Assembly: GCF_000010505.1 (NCBI RefSeq)
Contig: NC_010729.1
Span: 1,102,501 to 1,166,500 of the forward strand
Direction: 5' to 3'
DNA from: Porphyromonas gingivalis ATCC 33277
GTDB taxonomy: Bacteria; Bacteroidota; Bacteroidia; Bacteroidales; Porphyromonadaceae
DNA: 64,000 nucleotides
Shown here: one piece after another, positions 29,904 through 42,104 of the stretch
Layout: each line of letters begins with the position of its first letter
How positions within the stretch are numbered: the stretch's first letter is position 1
Position numbers and translations under genes: made by a program
The notes under the pieces: generated by a model
What the model was told of the DNA's origin: nothing
The model's database searches: none
Seen by the model: the letters and a program-made list of their open reading frames with translations, nothing else

Positions 29904-31070
29904 ATGATCCCACGAACGATAACCAATAAGCTTTCGGACATGAGCCGGAAGTACCCGATCGTAACTCTTACCGGCCCCCGACAGTCGGGCAAATCCACTC
30001 TTCTCAGGACAGTATTCTCAGACTATCGCTACGTTTCGCTCGAAGAGATGGATATGCGTCTGTTCGCCACAGAAGATCCCCGTGGATTCCTGTCTACCTA
30101 CCCCGATCGTACGATCATCGACGAAGTGCAGCGCGTGCCCTCGCTTTTCTCCTATCTGCAGTCTCATGTGGACAAGGAGGACAGGGAAGGCATGTATCTT
30201 CTGGCCGGCTCACACAACTTCCTATTGATGGAAAACATCACACAGACGCTGGCCGGACGTACAGCCGTCCTCCGATTGCTACCCTTTGCACAAGATGAGA
30301 TGCGTGCAGGCAATATCCTGCCCCATTCGACGGACGAGGTTATTTTCCGTGGTGCATATCCGAGGTTGTACGACAAGGGTATTGCACCTGTGGATTATTA
30401 CCCGTATTATATCCAGACCTATGTCGAACGCGATGTCAGACAACTACGGAATATAGGCGAACTGAGCAAATTCGTTCTCTTCCTGAAACTTTGTGCCGGT
30501 CGGATAGGTCAGTTGCTCAGCCTCCAATCATTGGCCAACGAATGCGGTATATCGCAGACAACTGCCTCGGCATGGCTATCGCTCCTGGAAGCAAGCTATA
30601 TAGCCTATCGCATCCAACCCGATCACAACAATTACACCAAGCGTTTGGTCAAGACCCCGAAACTATACTTTTACGATACGGGACTGGCTTGTTCCCTCTT
30701 GGGTATACAAACCGTAGAACAGCTTCCCACTCATTTCCTGCGGGGCGGTTTGTTCGAGAATCTTGTGATCAATGAGTTTGTAAAACACTCCTACAACAAG
30801 GGCGAACAGCCCAATCTGACCTTCTGGAGAGATACAGCCGGAAATGAAATCGATCTGATACAGACTATCGGATCAGACCAATACGCCTATGAGATTAAAT
30901 CGGGAGCAACCTACTCGTCCGATTATTTCAAAGGCATGATCAAATGGGCGGAGCTGTCCGGTATCCCGGCCAATCGATGCTTTGCCATTTACAATGGCGA
31001 AGAACTCCTGAAGACCTCACTCGGTACCGTCGTTCCTTGGAGGAAAAACGAACATATCTTCGGCCGATAG
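29904..31070 (+). CDS. DUF4143-type AAA ATPase
   Basis: 388 aa. N-terminal AAA_14 ATPase: Walker A GPRQSGKST near residue 24, Walker B TIIDEVQRVP near 73, then a DUF4143 C-terminal domain (about 200-365) containing LYFYDTGLACSLLGI and a nuclease-like strand YAYEIKSGATYSSDYFKG. These proteins occur in large paralogous sets in Bacteroidetes; role unknown. A stand-alone gene between the membrane protein and porX. Confidence 0.85.
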   Translation: MIPRTITNKLSDMSRKYPIVTLTGPRQSGKSTLLRTVFSDYRYVSLEEMDMRLFATEDPRGFLSTYPDRTIIDEVQRVPSLFSYLQSHVDKEDREGMYLLAGSHNFLLMENITQTLAGRTAVLRLLPFAQDEMRAGNILPHSTDEVIFRGAYPRLYDKGIAPVDYYPYYIQTYVERDVRQLRNIGELSKFVLFLKLCAGRIGQLLSLQSLANECGISQTTASAWLSLLEASYIAYRIQPDHNNYTKRLVKTPKLYFYDTGLACSLLGIQTVEQLPTHFLRGGLFENLVINEFVKHSYNKGEQPNLTFWRDTAGNEIDLIQTIGSDQYAYEIKSGATYSSDYFKGMIKWAELSGIPANRCFAIYNGEELLKTSLGTVVPWRKNEHIFGR

Positions 31071-31159
31071 GACACAGCAGCAGGAAAAGCATCATTCACC
31101 TGCAACATTAAACCTGCCGCTTCCGTTATACCCTATACTAAATAGAGAAGAACATAACT

Positions 31160-32716
31160 ATGGAAAAAAACATGAGACCGTATACCGTACTATGGGCCGA
31201 TGATGAGATCGACCTGCTCAAACCGCACATTCTATTTCTCGAACAGAAAGGGTATCAGGTAACACCCGTGCTTAGTGGAAACGATGCCATAGAAGCCTTG
31301 CAAAATAACGACTTCGACATCGTATTCCTCGATGAGAACATGCCCGGCATCGGCGGACTGGATGCTTTGCAGAAGATCAAAGAGCTGAAACCCTACACAC
31401 CCGTCGTCATGATAACGAAAAGCGAAGAGGAGCATATCATGACACAAGCCATCGGGGGAAAGATAGCGGACTACCTCATCAAACCGGTGAATCCGAATCA
31501 GCTCCTCCTGTCGCTCAAAAAAAACCTGCAGCAGCACAGTATCATCAGCGAAACCACTAACACGAACTACCGGCAAGAGTTCGTCCAACTTGGCGCGCAG
31601 ATGAGTGGTAAGCTCTCCTTCGAAGAATGGAAAGAACTGTACCGCCGGATCGTATTCTGGGAGATAGAACTGGAACAAGCCGACAGGCAGATGGGCGAAC
31701 TCCTCGAAATGCAGAAACAGGAAGCCAACCGTCTCTTTGCCCGATTCGTCACACAAAACTATCGGGAATGGATTGCCAAGCCGGATACACGTCCGACGAT
31801 GAGCCCGGATCTTTTCAAACAAAAGGTATTCCCCCTACTCGACAATGGCGAAAAGGTATTCTTCATCCTCATAGACAACTTTCGGCAGGACCAGTGGGAG
31901 AGCGTGAAATCCATGCTCAGCGAGTTTTACACCTTCGAAGAAGATATGTACCTGTCCATCCTGCCGACAGCGACCCAATATGCACGCAATGCCATCTTCT
32001 CCGGCCTGATGCCGCTGCAGATAGAAAAGATGTTTCCCGACCTCTGGGTGGACGAAGAGAGCGAAGAGGGTAAGAATCTCAACGAAGAGCCTATGATCCG
32101 GACGCTGATCGAACGCTACCGCAAGCACTACAGCTTCTCCTACAATAAGGTATATGAGACCAAGTTCGGCGAACGGCTGCTGGGACAAATCCGGTCACTG
32201 TCGCAGAACCAACTCAATGTGATAGTCCTGAACTTCGTGGACATGATGTCGCATGCTCGTACTGATAGCAAGATGATTCGAGAGCTGGCATCCAACGAAG
32301 CAGCCTATCGCTCGCTGACGAAAAGCTGGTTCAAGCATTCGACTACCTACAATCTCTTCCGCAGCATTGCCGAAATGGGTTATAAAGTGGTATTGACCAC
32401 TGACCATGGTACTATTCAGGTGAAGAATCCCGTCAAAGTGATCGGGGACAGAAGTACCAATACCAACCTCAGATACAAAATAGGTAAGAACCTCGACTAC
32501 AACCCGAAAGAAGTATTCGAGATCAAAGATCCTGCAAGTGTAGGGCTGCCCCATAACAACCTCTCGGACAAATTCATCTTCACGAAAGAGGATGACTTCT
32601 TCGCCTACCCGAATAACTACAACTACTACGTACAATACTATCGCAATACATTCCAGCACGGAGGCATATCGCTCGAAGAGATGCTTGTGCCCGTAATTAC
32701 GATGCAACCCAAGTAA
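31160..32716 (+). CDS. porX: PorX, T9SS response regulator with PglZ domain
   Basis: 518 aa. N-terminal CheY-like receiver with the acidic pair D14-D15, phospho-acceptor D58 (VFLDENMPG) and K107-region KPVN. A helical linker is followed by a PglZ/alkaline-phosphatase-fold domain (about 215-510) with [25 protein letters not shown] and TDHGT. PorX works with the kinase PorY and sigma factor SigP to control type IX secretion (gingipain export) in P. gingivalis; the PglZ domain is a nucleotide phosphodiesterase. No kinase gene is adjacent. D58 numbering supports the start used here. Confidence 0.95.
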   Translation: MEKNMRPYTVLWADDEIDLLKPHILFLEQKGYQVTPVLSGNDAIEALQNNDFDIVFLDENMPGIGGLDALQKIKELKPYTPVVMITKSEEEHIMTQAIGGKIADYLIKPVNPNQLLLSLKKNLQQHSIISETTNTNYRQEFVQLGAQMSGKLSFEEWKELYRRIVFWEIELEQADRQMGELLEMQKQEANRLFARFVTQNYREWIAKPDTRPTMSPDLFKQKVFPLLDNGEKVFFILIDNFRQDQWESVKSMLSEFYTFEEDMYLSILPTATQYARNAIFSGLMPLQIEKMFPDLWVDEESEEGKNLNEEPMIRTLIERYRKHYSFSYNKVYETKFGERLLGQIRSLSQNQLNVIVLNFVDMMSHARTDSKMIRELASNEAAYRSLTKSWFKHSTTYNLFRSIAEMGYKVVLTTDHGTIQVKNPVKVIGDRSTNTNLRYKIGKNLDYNPKEVFEIKDPASVGLPHNNLSDKFIFTKEDDFFAYPNNYNYYVQYYRNTFQHGGISLEEMLVPVITMQPK

Positions 32717-32727
32717 ATACTTCATAC

Positions 32728-33144
32728 ATGAATACGATCACTATCGATAGCACGTCCGACCTCGGCCGCGCAGCACGCGACTTCATTGCGCTGATGGGCG
32801 ACAATACCGTTTTTGCCTTTTATGCTCCGATGGGTACGGGCAAGACCACTTTCATCAAAGCCGTATGCGAGGAGCTGGGTGTCTCGGACGTTATCAATAG
32901 CCCCACCTTTTCGATTATCAACGAGTACCGCTCGGATCAGACGGGCGAACTGATCTATCACTTCGACTGCTACCGGCTCAACAAGATAGAAAACGCCCTG
33001 AATCTGGGTGTAGAAGACTATTTCGATAGCGGTAGTCTCTGCTTTATCGAATGGCCGGAGCTTCTGGAGCCGATACTCCCGAACGATACGGTTCATGTCC
33101 GAATCGAAGAGCTGGAAGACGGCAAGCGCAGGCTTACATTCTAA
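32728..33144 (+). CDS. tsaE: tRNA threonylcarbamoyladenosine biosynthesis ATPase
   Basis: 138 aa P-loop ATPase of the t6A37 tRNA modification complex (with TsaB and TsaD). P-loop [10 protein letters not shown] near residue 33 and the conserved [10 protein letters not shown] and HFDCYRL motifs. 11 bp after porX; the TAATG overlap links it to the next small gene. Confidence 0.95.
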   Translation: MNTITIDSTSDLGRAARDFIALMGDNTVFAFYAPMGTGKTTFIKAVCEELGVSDVINSPTFSIINEYRSDQTGELIYHFDCYRLNKIENALNLGVEDYFDSGSLCFIEWPELLEPILPNDTVHVRIEELEDGKRRLTF

Positions 33145-33371
33145 TGCCTGCTCCGATGTCGTTCGTCATTCGGGACTTCTATCTCATCCTTTTTGCCATA
33201 GTCGGTCTGGTTTCGCTACTGACTGCTCTGCTCTGTCCGAATTGGCTACTGAGCAGCCGAGGCGCACGCATTTGGATCAATGCCTTCGGCAAGCGAGGCG
33301 CACGTATCTTCTATATAATAATAGGAGTGGCCTTGCTGAGTGCTGCGGCTTTCGGGCTGATCAAACTCTGA
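33144..33371 (+). CDS. Small two-TM protein resembling the Imm17 family
   Basis: About 75 aa, start codon sharing bases with the tsaE stop (TAATG). Two hydrophobic helices (about 9-28 and 51-72) flank a basic loop with SSRGARIWINAFGKRGARIFYI, the pattern I associate with proteins annotated immunity protein 17. No toxin or effector gene lies nearby, so an immunity role is unproven. Confidence 0.6.
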   Translation: MPAPMSFVIRDFYLILFAIVGLVSLLTALLCPNWLLSSRGARIWINAFGKRGARIFYIIIGVALLSAAAFGLIKL

Positions 33372-33498
33372 AAAGTGTCTTGCAGTAAAATCGTCATCAT
33401 AAAAGAGACCGCCCCTGCTCAGCCTCATTTTCGTATATTCCTTATAACCTCTTCAAGGGGAAACCTCTACCTTTACGGTCGGAATCAATTTCAGACCG

Positions 33499-34113
33499 AT
33501 GGATTACGAAATAGAGAACAACCATGCCGACAGTATTCGCAGGGGAAGTATCGAAGTGATATGCGGCTCCATGTTCAGTGGCAAGACGGAAGAGCTGCTA
33601 CGCCGTCTGCGGAGAGCTAAGATAGCGCGCCAGACGGTGGAGATATTCAAGCCGACCATCGATATACGCTACGACGAAACGGATGTCGTTTCGCATGACA
33701 AGAATGCTATCGCTTCCGCCCCCGTGGACAATTCGGCCAATATACTGCTGCTATCCTCCCAAGTGGATGTGGTGGGGATAGACGAAGCCCAGTTCTTTGA
33801 TGAGGGTCTTGTGGAAGTAGCCCAGCAATTGGCCGATCAGGGTGTTCGCGTTGTGATCGCCGGATTGGACATGGACTTTCGACGTCAGCCTTTCGGACCT
33901 ATGCCGGGCTTGTGTGCCATAGCCGACTCCGTGACCAAAGTTCATGCCGTGTGTGTGGAATGCGGCCGATTGGCCAGCTATTCTTTCCGTCGTGTCCAAG
34001 GCGATCAGCAAGTGATGCTGGGCGAACTGAACGAATACAGTCCCCTCTGCAGAACTTGCTACAGGAAATGCAGTTCTCCCCCACAAACAGAAGAAATCCA
34101 TTCGACAATATGA
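33499..34113 (+). CDS. tdk: Thymidine kinase (type II)
   Basis: Salvage of thymidine to dTMP. 204 aa with P-loop GSMFSGKT near residue 25, the DEAQFF motif near 95, and a zinc site made by CVECG near 155 and CRTCYRKC at the C-terminus. The stop overlaps the next start in ATGA. Confidence 0.95.
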   Translation: MDYEIENNHADSIRRGSIEVICGSMFSGKTEELLRRLRRAKIARQTVEIFKPTIDIRYDETDVVSHDKNAIASAPVDNSANILLLSSQVDVVGIDEAQFFDEGLVEVAQQLADQGVRVVIAGLDMDFRRQPFGPMPGLCAIADSVTKVHAVCVECGRLASYSFRRVQGDQQVMLGELNEYSPLCRTCYRKCSSPPQTEEIHSTI

Positions 34114-34925
34114 ATAGCAGACATCTGACAATTACAATCATTGCCGGCCTCTCCCTCTTTGTACTGACATTGGGCGGCTGCTCCGTAACCCAACAGGATC
34201 CGCAGTGGACTCTCGGCGGAAAGCTCTTTACTTCGGCGTGGATACAACGTTCGGCCGAATATCAAGCGCTTTGCATTCAGGCATACAACATCGCCACGGA
34301 AAGAGTGGACGCTCTACCGGCAGAACGTAAACAAGGAGATAGGCCTTATGCCATCGTAACGGACATAGACGAAACCATTTTGGACAATACGCCTAACTCC
34401 GTGTATCAGGCTCTCAGGGGCAAGGATTATGATGAAGAGACTTGGGGGAAATGGTGTGCACAGGCCGATGCCGACACACTGGCAGGAGCTTTGTCTTTCT
34501 TCCTCCATGCAGCGAACAAGGGGATCGAGGTCTTTTACGTCACCAACCGCAGAGACAATCTGCGCGAAGCAACTCTTCAGAACCTTCAGCGTTACGGATT
34601 CCCCTTTGCCGATGAAGAACATTTGCTTACGACCCATGGGCCATCCGACAAAGAACCCCGTCGGCTCAAAATACAAGAACAGTATGAAATAGTATTGCTC
34701 ATAGGAGACAACTTGGGCGACTTCCACCACTTCTTCAATACGAAAGAAGAGTCCGGACGCAAACAGGCTCTGGGCCTGACAGCCGGGGAGTTTGGCCGGC
34801 ACTTCATCATGCTGCCCAATCCCAACTACGGATCTTGGGAACCGGCATGGTACGGCGGGAAGTATCCGCCACTGCCCGAAAGAGACAAAGCACTCAAACA
34901 ACTGCGCTCACAGAACAGCAGATAG
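34110..34925 (+). CDS. 5'-nucleotidase, lipoprotein e(P4) family acid phosphatase
   Basis: 271 aa lipoprotein: signal sequence with lipobox LGGC, then an HAD-fold phosphatase with [11 protein letters not shown] near residue 88 (catalytic Asp pair) and [16 protein letters not shown]. e(P4)-type enzymes are outer-membrane NMN/5'-nucleotidases that release nucleosides for uptake, a fitting partner for tdk, whose stop it overlaps (ATGA). The start at 34110 puts the lipobox near residue 24. Confidence 0.9.
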   Translation: MNSRHLTITIIAGLSLFVLTLGGCSVTQQDPQWTLGGKLFTSAWIQRSAEYQALCIQAYNIATERVDALPAERKQGDRPYAIVTDIDETILDNTPNSVYQALRGKDYDEETWGKWCAQADADTLAGALSFFLHAANKGIEVFYVTNRRDNLREATLQNLQRYGFPFADEEHLLTTHGPSDKEPRRLKIQEQYEIVLLIGDNLGDFHHFFNTKEESGRKQALGLTAGEFGRHFIMLPNPNYGSWEPAWYGGKYPPLPERDKALKQLRSQNSR

Positions 34926-34963
34926 CTCCTTAAGCAAACACATCGAATAGACAGACTCACACT

Positions 34964-35299
34964 ATGGACAACAAACGACTAAGCAAAATAGAAAGACTGC
35001 TCCAGAAAGAACTCAGCGAGATATTCCTGCGGGATGCGAAATCCCTGCCGGGCGTAATAGTTTCGGTAACGAACGTACGTGTAAGCCCCGACCTCAGCAT
35101 CGCACGTATACACCTGAGTATATTCCCATCCGAGAAGAGCAGCGAGATTCTTGAGAGCATCAAACACAATACAAAGACGATCCGTTATGACCTCGGGCAG
35201 CAAGTTCGTACCCAACTGCGCAAGATACCGGATTTGACATTCTACATAGATGACTCTCTGGATTATCTGGAGAATATAGACCGTTTGCTCAATCAATAA
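34964..35299 (+). CDS. rbfA: Ribosome-binding factor A
   Basis: 111 aa. Assists maturation of the 16S rRNA 5' end in the 30S subunit. KH-like fold; the sequence around SVTNVRVSPDLSIARIHLSIF and the C-terminal RKIPDLTFYIDDSLDYLENIDRLL are typical. Lies 28 bp before the permease gene. Confidence 0.93.
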   Translation: MDNKRLSKIERLLQKELSEIFLRDAKSLPGVIVSVTNVRVSPDLSIARIHLSIFPSEKSSEILESIKHNTKTIRYDLGQQVRTQLRKIPDLTFYIDDSLDYLENIDRLLNQ

Positions 35300-35326
35300 G
35301 ACACGGTCGCTCTTTATCAAGACGTT

Positions 35327-36550
35327 GTGAACTTCCCTTTTTTCATAGCCCGCCGCTACCTGTTCTCCCGCAAAAGATTCAGTGCGGTCAATGTGGTTTC
35401 GCTCGTTTCAGCGATAGCTGTCTGCGTGGTCTCTTCGGCCTTGGTTTGTATCCTCTCTATTTTCAATGGGTACGAAGCTCTGATCATGACGCATTCGGCA
35501 GTAACGGATCCCCCTCTTATGATTCGTTCGGCAGACAATTCGCTGATAAAGGCAGATGATAAAACTCTGCTCACAGCTCTCGAAGCGGAAGGGATCGGTT
35601 CGTACAGCTTTATCCTCACCGGAGAAGGTCTTGTAAAGACGAAGTATCGACAGCAGGCTGTTTCTCTCATGGGTGTGGATGATCGCTATCCCCGCACTGT
35701 GAAGATAGACTCCATCGTCTTTGCAGGCACATTCGCTACGGATACGCTATCCGGAGCTACAGCTCTGAATGTCGGTGCAGCCATCGCAACAGAAATGCAG
35801 CTCGGTGCAGGCTTTGTAGAAGCTGTGGAGGTAATTGTTCCCCGTCGTATCGGGCTGATCAATCCACTTGTTCCGGCCGGTGCATTCAAGTCGCTCCAAG
35901 GACAAGTGGCCTCGGTATTTGCATCCGGCCTGCAACCCGAGGACAATTCCATCATCCTTTCCATAGACAGTCTGCGCAAACTGCTCGATTATTCGGATCA
36001 TGAAGCAGAAGCCGTGGCCATACAGCTACAAACGGGTAGCGATGCAGAGCAAATAGCTCTCCACTTAAAAGAGACTCTGAGGGACAGCTACCAAGTACTC
36101 GATTTGGCCGGACAGCATCCCGAAATCACTCACTTGGTAGCGATGGAGAAGTGGATGAGCTACCTGATCCTCCTGTTTATCCTTGTACTTGCTACATTTA
36201 ATATAGTCAGCAGCCTCTCCATGCTCCTTATAGAAAAGAAGGAAGACATCTATACGCTTCACTCAATGGGAGCAACATCTCAAACCATCTCTCGTATCTT
36301 TCGGATAGAAGGACTGCTCGTCTCCATGACGGGGGCAGCCATCGGCATTCTGATCGGTATAGGCTTGTGTGTGCTACAGCAGCAGTATGGCCTGATCACC
36401 CTGCAGATGGGCTTGGGTTCGGTGGCATATCCGGTAAGAATGGATGCAGCGGATCTGGTCATCATATTCCTGACGATATTCACACTCAGCTACTTAGCTG
36501 CCTATTATCCTGTCCACTACTTCATCAATCGCAGACTGAAAAATAGCTGA
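35327..36550 (+). CDS. LolE/FtsX-family ABC permease
   Basis: 407 aa, GTG start 28 bp after rbfA. One N-terminal TM (about 22-45), a large periplasmic MacB-like domain (about 46-265), then three TMs (about 280-400). This is the LolC/LolE layout for extracting lipoproteins from the inner membrane. No LolD ATPase is adjacent, as often in Bacteroidetes. Confidence 0.85.
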   Translation: MNFPFFIARRYLFSRKRFSAVNVVSLVSAIAVCVVSSALVCILSIFNGYEALIMTHSAVTDPPLMIRSADNSLIKADDKTLLTALEAEGIGSYSFILTGEGLVKTKYRQQAVSLMGVDDRYPRTVKIDSIVFAGTFATDTLSGATALNVGAAIATEMQLGAGFVEAVEVIVPRRIGLINPLVPAGAFKSLQGQVASVFASGLQPEDNSIILSIDSLRKLLDYSDHEAEAVAIQLQTGSDAEQIALHLKETLRDSYQVLDLAGQHPEITHLVAMEKWMSYLILLFILVLATFNIVSSLSMLLIEKKEDIYTLHSMGATSQTISRIFRIEGLLVSMTGAAIGILIGIGLCVLQQQYGLITLQMGLGSVAYPVRMDAADLVIIFLTIFTLSYLAAYYPVHYFINRRLKNS

Positions 36551-36604
36551 CGAAAGGCCTCATTCGGGAATGAGGACCATGTGCAAAAGCTTTGGAACAA
36601 GGTG

Positions 36605-36632
36605 TTTGCGTATATCAAAGTTCGTATCTTTG
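36605..36632 (+). promoter_or_regulatory. Promoter-like element upstream of the glycosyltransferase
   Basis: TATCTTTG at 36625-36632 matches TAnnTTTG; TTTG at 36605-36608 precedes it by 16 bp, a few bases short of the usual 19. Confidence 0.5.
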
Positions 36633-36695
36633 TAGCAAAGGAGTGCCGGCTATGCCGATTAGATGTTCAGCAAACGAACTCGGAGAAAGTACACG

Positions 36696-38793
<2,098 letters not shown>

Positions 38794-38959
38794 GAGATTC
38801 GTATTCTTCTCTCGTCGTTCCGTTTTGTCTTGCACATTGTCTAATCTTTGCCTATCATTGCTCACGCCGGACAGTTGATGTATCGAATATGGCTATCAAG
38901 TCCATAAAGATCTTCTAAACAGGTTACGGCCACAGTATAATATTTGCCCCTCAATCGTC

Positions 38960-39715
38960 ATGGAAGAAGAAAGACAGCAATCACCGCTCGAAGGCCTGTC
39001 GGAAGAAGCTCTCAAACACGTCCATCAGCTTGATGAGCCTATTCCGATAGAATTGCAAGCCTCTTATTTCCGTTTGTCAGCAGAGATGCGCAGACGTGGC
39101 ATACAGCTTAGCGAGAACGAAGTCCAAGATGCAGAGCAGCTATTGTTCGATCCCGTACTTTCGGACGACATCAAGAAAATGACTCTGCTGCGCCTTGCCA
39201 TCACTGGCAACATCACTGTATTCAGGATTATCGAACGCTATCTCGAATCCGCTCCCGACTCGATGAGGCCTTGGGCTTTGATGGCCCAGCTGGAAGCTCG
39301 CATAGGTATCCTATCCGATCTGGTAGACGAGAAGCAGCTGGTCATAACCAGTGGTCTGGGCGGCCATGATGGCATGATGCGCTTCATGGCCTTTCTCCAT
39401 ACGGACAAACTGCAAGACTTCGAACACTATCAGGAAGAACTGATAGAGAAGGAGTTGCTATACCGTATCGGCAAAGCATCCGGTGAAGTAGAACGGCTGG
39501 AGATGCACAACAACTATTTGCTCCTGACCTTCCTCGTCCCGATCAACTATGATCTGCGAAACTTCTTCTCGTCCTTCATCGCCGAGTGCAATCAGTTCGG
39601 CCACTTTCTGTCCACCACGTTTATCATCACCAATACCCAACTGCTTACCCCGCAGGGCGCCCAAGTAGCCCTGAAGAAATATGCCGAAGAAAACGACCTT
39701 CCTGCAACTAATTAA
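38960..39715 (+). CDS. Conserved hypothetical protein
   Basis: 251 aa, mostly helical, no signal peptide or TM. No recognised domain; the middle (about 60-150) looks like helical repeats and the C-terminus (about 175-245) is alpha/beta. I know similar proteins only as Bacteroidetes hypotheticals. Its last 35 bp overlap the GtrA gene in another frame, so the two are translationally linked. Confidence 0.7.
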   Translation: MEEERQQSPLEGLSEEALKHVHQLDEPIPIELQASYFRLSAEMRRRGIQLSENEVQDAEQLLFDPVLSDDIKKMTLLRLAITGNITVFRIIERYLESAPDSMRPWALMAQLEARIGILSDLVDEKQLVITSGLGGHDGMMRFMAFLHTDKLQDFEHYQEELIEKELLYRIGKASGEVERLEMHNNYLLLTFLVPINYDLRNFFSSFIAECNQFGHFLSTTFIITNTQLLTPQGAQVALKKYAEENDLPATN

Positions 39716-40076
39716 ATATGGTATCGTGGGCGTATCCAATACGCTCATTTCCATGATTGTAATCTTCCTGCTACTCAAAATCGCCGGTATGAAAGACGGT
39801 CCGGCCAATCTGATCGGTTATATAGCAGGACTCATCAATAGCTTCATTTGGAATCGTAAATGGACATTCCGGAGCCGGACCTCTTGGAGGCAGACATTCG
39901 TACCATTCATCCTGATGTTCGTAATATGCTATGCACTCCAATACGGACTTCTGATGTGGCTCAACGAATACTCCACCTCCTACGACAAGTATTACAACCA
40001 CCTGATAGGAATGGCCTTTTTCACCATTATCAATTTCCTTGCCAATAAGTTCATTACATTCGGCAAAGAACGGTAG
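39681..40076 (+). CDS. GtrA family membrane protein
   Basis: 131 aa with four TM helices, and the GtrA pattern KYGIVGVSNTLISM near residue 12 and NSFIWNRKWTFRS near 55. GtrA proteins are thought to flip polyprenyl-phosphate sugars or modify cell-surface polysaccharides, which would fit the DPM-type enzyme upstream. Confidence 0.88.
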   Translation: MPKKTTFLQLIKYGIVGVSNTLISMIVIFLLLKIAGMKDGPANLIGYIAGLINSFIWNRKWTFRSRTSWRQTFVPFILMFVICYALQYGLLMWLNEYSTSYDKYYNHLIGMAFFTIINFLANKFITFGKER

Positions 40077-40083
40077 TGCGATA

Positions 40084-40114
40084 TTTGGACAATAGAGAAA
40101 ACTCTTTATCTTTG
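40084..40114 (+). promoter_or_regulatory. Promoter of tRNA-Ala
   Basis: TTTG (40084-40087), 19 bp, then TATCTTTG (40107-40114): an exact TTTG-N19-TAnnTTTG promoter, 17 bp before the tRNA. Confidence 0.8.
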
Positions 40115-40131
40115 CAGCGCAATAAACCAAT

Positions 40132-40205
40132 GGGGTATTAGCTCATCTGGCTAGAGCGCGACACTGGCAGTGTCGAGGTGAGCGGTTCGAGTCCGCTATA
40201 CTCCA
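40132..40205 (+). tRNA. tRNA-Ala (anticodon GGC)
   Basis: 74 nt cloverleaf: acceptor GGGGTAT/ATACTCC (one G-U), D arm AGCTCATCTGGCTAGAGC, anticodon stem CGACA/TGTCG with loop CTGGCAG (anticodon GGC), T arm GAGCGGTTCGAGTCCGCT. CCA is not encoded. Confidence 0.95.
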
Positions 40206-40214
40206 CCCCCAAAG

Positions 40215-40255
40215 AAGGTGCAAACCGGCAGTCGATGCAGTTTGCACCTTTTTCT
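40215..40255 (+). terminator. Terminator after tRNA-Ala
   Basis: AAGGTGCAAAC (40215-40225) pairs perfectly with GTTTGCACCTT (40240-40250), then TTTCTTTT. Confidence 0.88.
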
Positions 40256-40451
40256 TTTGTCCCCATCGGATGCTTTTCCTCCCGTCCCTATCTCGACAAT
40301 CTTCCAAAAGAAAAGCCGAAAGACAATAATCCCTATCAACATAATTACGAAAGACAGAAGTGATTGTGTTATAGGCGCTTAGAAGGAAATTGCATTGTTT
40401 CCAAAACTCTCTTTTGGACATTGACACACAGGCTGAAAACCATGGCCAAAC

Positions 40452-40589
40452 CAAAGTATATAGTTTGGCTTTATCAAAGTATATAGTTTGGTTCGACCAA
40501 AGTATATAGTTTAGTTCAACCAAACTATATAGTTTAGTTTCACCAAAGTATATAGTTTGGTTTGACCGAACTATATGGTTTGTTTCAGG
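40452..40589. repeat. Six-unit 23-bp repeat array with ACTATATAGT palindromic core
   Basis: Units start at 40452, 40475, 40498, 40521, 40544 and 40567, exactly 23 bp apart, each like CAAAGTATATAGTTTGGTTC. The best unit has a CAAACTATATAGTTT core that is nearly self-complementary. No gene inside. It lies in the gap between tRNA-Ala and the AlkC-like fragment; the rest of that gap shows nothing else. Confidence 0.85.
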
Positions 40590-40664
40590 AGCATTTTGAG
40601 CTTTCTTTCCTCAAGATATAATGCACTATAAATCAACCTCTTATTCCTTCTTTCCTGTAGGATG

Positions 40665-41147
40665 TCATTTCTGACTGCGACATACACTTTTGCCTTCCGC
40701 CATCTTCCCGCAAAGGAAATCGTACCGGAGGGCAATTTTTCTTGAAAACTCTATAAACTCACAATGTGTACTATAATCTTGGGTAAATTTCCCGATAGGC
40801 ATGATCCAATAGTAATGGGTAAACATTCCCGTTTCGTTGGGGTTTTCTTCTCCCAAAATACCTGTCAAAACGGACAAAGCCCTCTCGTAATCTTCCGGAA
40901 GATGCTCTTTCAACAGTGAGGCGAAGATGGGGATTCGCCGGGTATATGTTTTCCCAACGACATGATTTTCAACACTTTGGATGAAGCTATCCCGATCGAA
41001 ATCAGGATAGACAATCATGATCTTATCGGATAATAATTCGGCCAAATTCCGGCTAAACATTTCGGTAATACCATAAGCCAAGCCTTCGGAGTTGTAAAGA
41101 AGAAATTTATTTAACAAAATGTTGTTTTTCATATTATTTTTCATCAA
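40665..41147 (-). CDS. N-terminal fragment of an AlkC-like DNA alkylation repair protein
   Basis: 160 aa. Residues about 15-150 resemble the N-terminal HEAT region of AlkC-type glycosylases (LAELLSDKIMIVYPDFDRDSFI, LKEHLPEDYERALSVLTGILG, then a YWIMPIGKFTQDY segment). The C-terminal half of the family, with the DNA-binding HEAT units, is missing; the frame ends in an unrelated tail (CGKMAEGKSVCRSQK). The cut lies 75 bp from a 23-bp repeat array. Probably a remnant. Confidence 0.55.
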   Translation of the reverse strand: MMKNNMKNNILLNKFLLYNSEGLAYGITEMFSRNLAELLSDKIMIVYPDFDRDSFIQSVENHVVGKTYTRRIPIFASLLKEHLPEDYERALSVLTGILGEENPNETGMFTHYYWIMPIGKFTQDYSTHCEFIEFSRKIALRYDFLCGKMAEGKSVCRSQK

Positions 41148-41361
41148 ATTTGCATCAGAGGAAACAAGCTTGGCAAGCTTATGGACAAATTAAGTTGTAG
41201 GGTTCGCCTTATCCGGCATCATTTCCCATTGGTGGCAATAAAACTATTACCCGATTCACTTCGGATACAACCGCTGATCTGAAAATTAATTTGACCTCTC
41301 TAAACGAAATTTTTCATTCAGAATTCGATAACTCTTATTAATCAACCAAACGGAAAAGGAT

Positions 41362-42075
41362 ATGAACAAAAAGAACATTATCATCGGATCAATCATCGCA
41401 GTACTCGCCATACTGCTTATCACCTCTTTCTTGTGGAATAGAGATGTACGTAATAAATTGCGGATCGCTCAGCACAATGTGGAAGCCGCGTTGGACTCCA
41501 TTCGTTACCTCAAAGATGCCAATGGAAATCTCTATGCGGAAAAGAAATCGTTCATCGCCACTATCAGCGAATTGAAAGAACTGAACACTGAGATGTACGA
41601 GAATATCCAGTCTTTGCAAAAGAAACTGCAAAAGAAAATTCTGGCAGGCTCCGATATAGGCGTAGTCGTAGTGGACACCATTTATCAGGACAAGATCATC
41701 GAATACACGTTAGACAGTCTGGTAAATATCCCCTTCTCCGATCAGACCATCAATGCCAACAGCCTCGTTCGCATACATCGGGACAATATCCGTCTACAAC
41801 AATTCACATACAACTTGGACATTCCGCTCGAAGTCTATTTCACAAAAGACTATCAGATCATCGCTCGCAGTAAGAACGAAAACGTGACATTCAGCAAGCT
41901 CAACAGCTTTATCGACCCCTCCGTTACGAAGTATCGCAATCGCAAAAGATGGGGATTCGGTATTCAGGCCGGTGTAGGCTTCATGCCAGGCTACGACCTC
42001 GTAAGGAAAGACCTTGTACCTGCCGTAGGCCCTTATCTCGGTGTAGGTATCAGCTATCACATCCTACAGTGGTAA
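41362..42075 (+). CDS. Coiled-coil membrane-anchored protein, unknown function
   Basis: 237 aa: short basic N-terminus, one TM helix (about 6-25), a coiled coil (about 30-95), and a C-terminal domain with a Gly/aromatic beta pattern (GFGIQAGVGFMPGY...GPYLGVGISYHI) like small outer-membrane-type strands. Resembles Bacteroidetes DUF6808-type proteins. Followed by a hairpin terminator. Confidence 0.65.
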   Translation: MNKKNIIIGSIIAVLAILLITSFLWNRDVRNKLRIAQHNVEAALDSIRYLKDANGNLYAEKKSFIATISELKELNTEMYENIQSLQKKLQKKILAGSDIGVVVVDTIYQDKIIEYTLDSLVNIPFSDQTINANSLVRIHRDNIRLQQFTYNLDIPLEVYFTKDYQIIARSKNENVTFSKLNSFIDPSVTKYRNRKRWGFGIQAGVGFMPGYDLVRKDLVPAVGPYLGVGISYHILQW

Positions 42076-42104
42076 GAAAGCAAAAGGTTCCTTGAAAATA
42101 GGAC

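Noticed and set aside
40452-40589. CRISPR or CRISPR-like array at the 23-bp repeats
   Set aside because: Units are contiguous without unique spacers; the period is too short.
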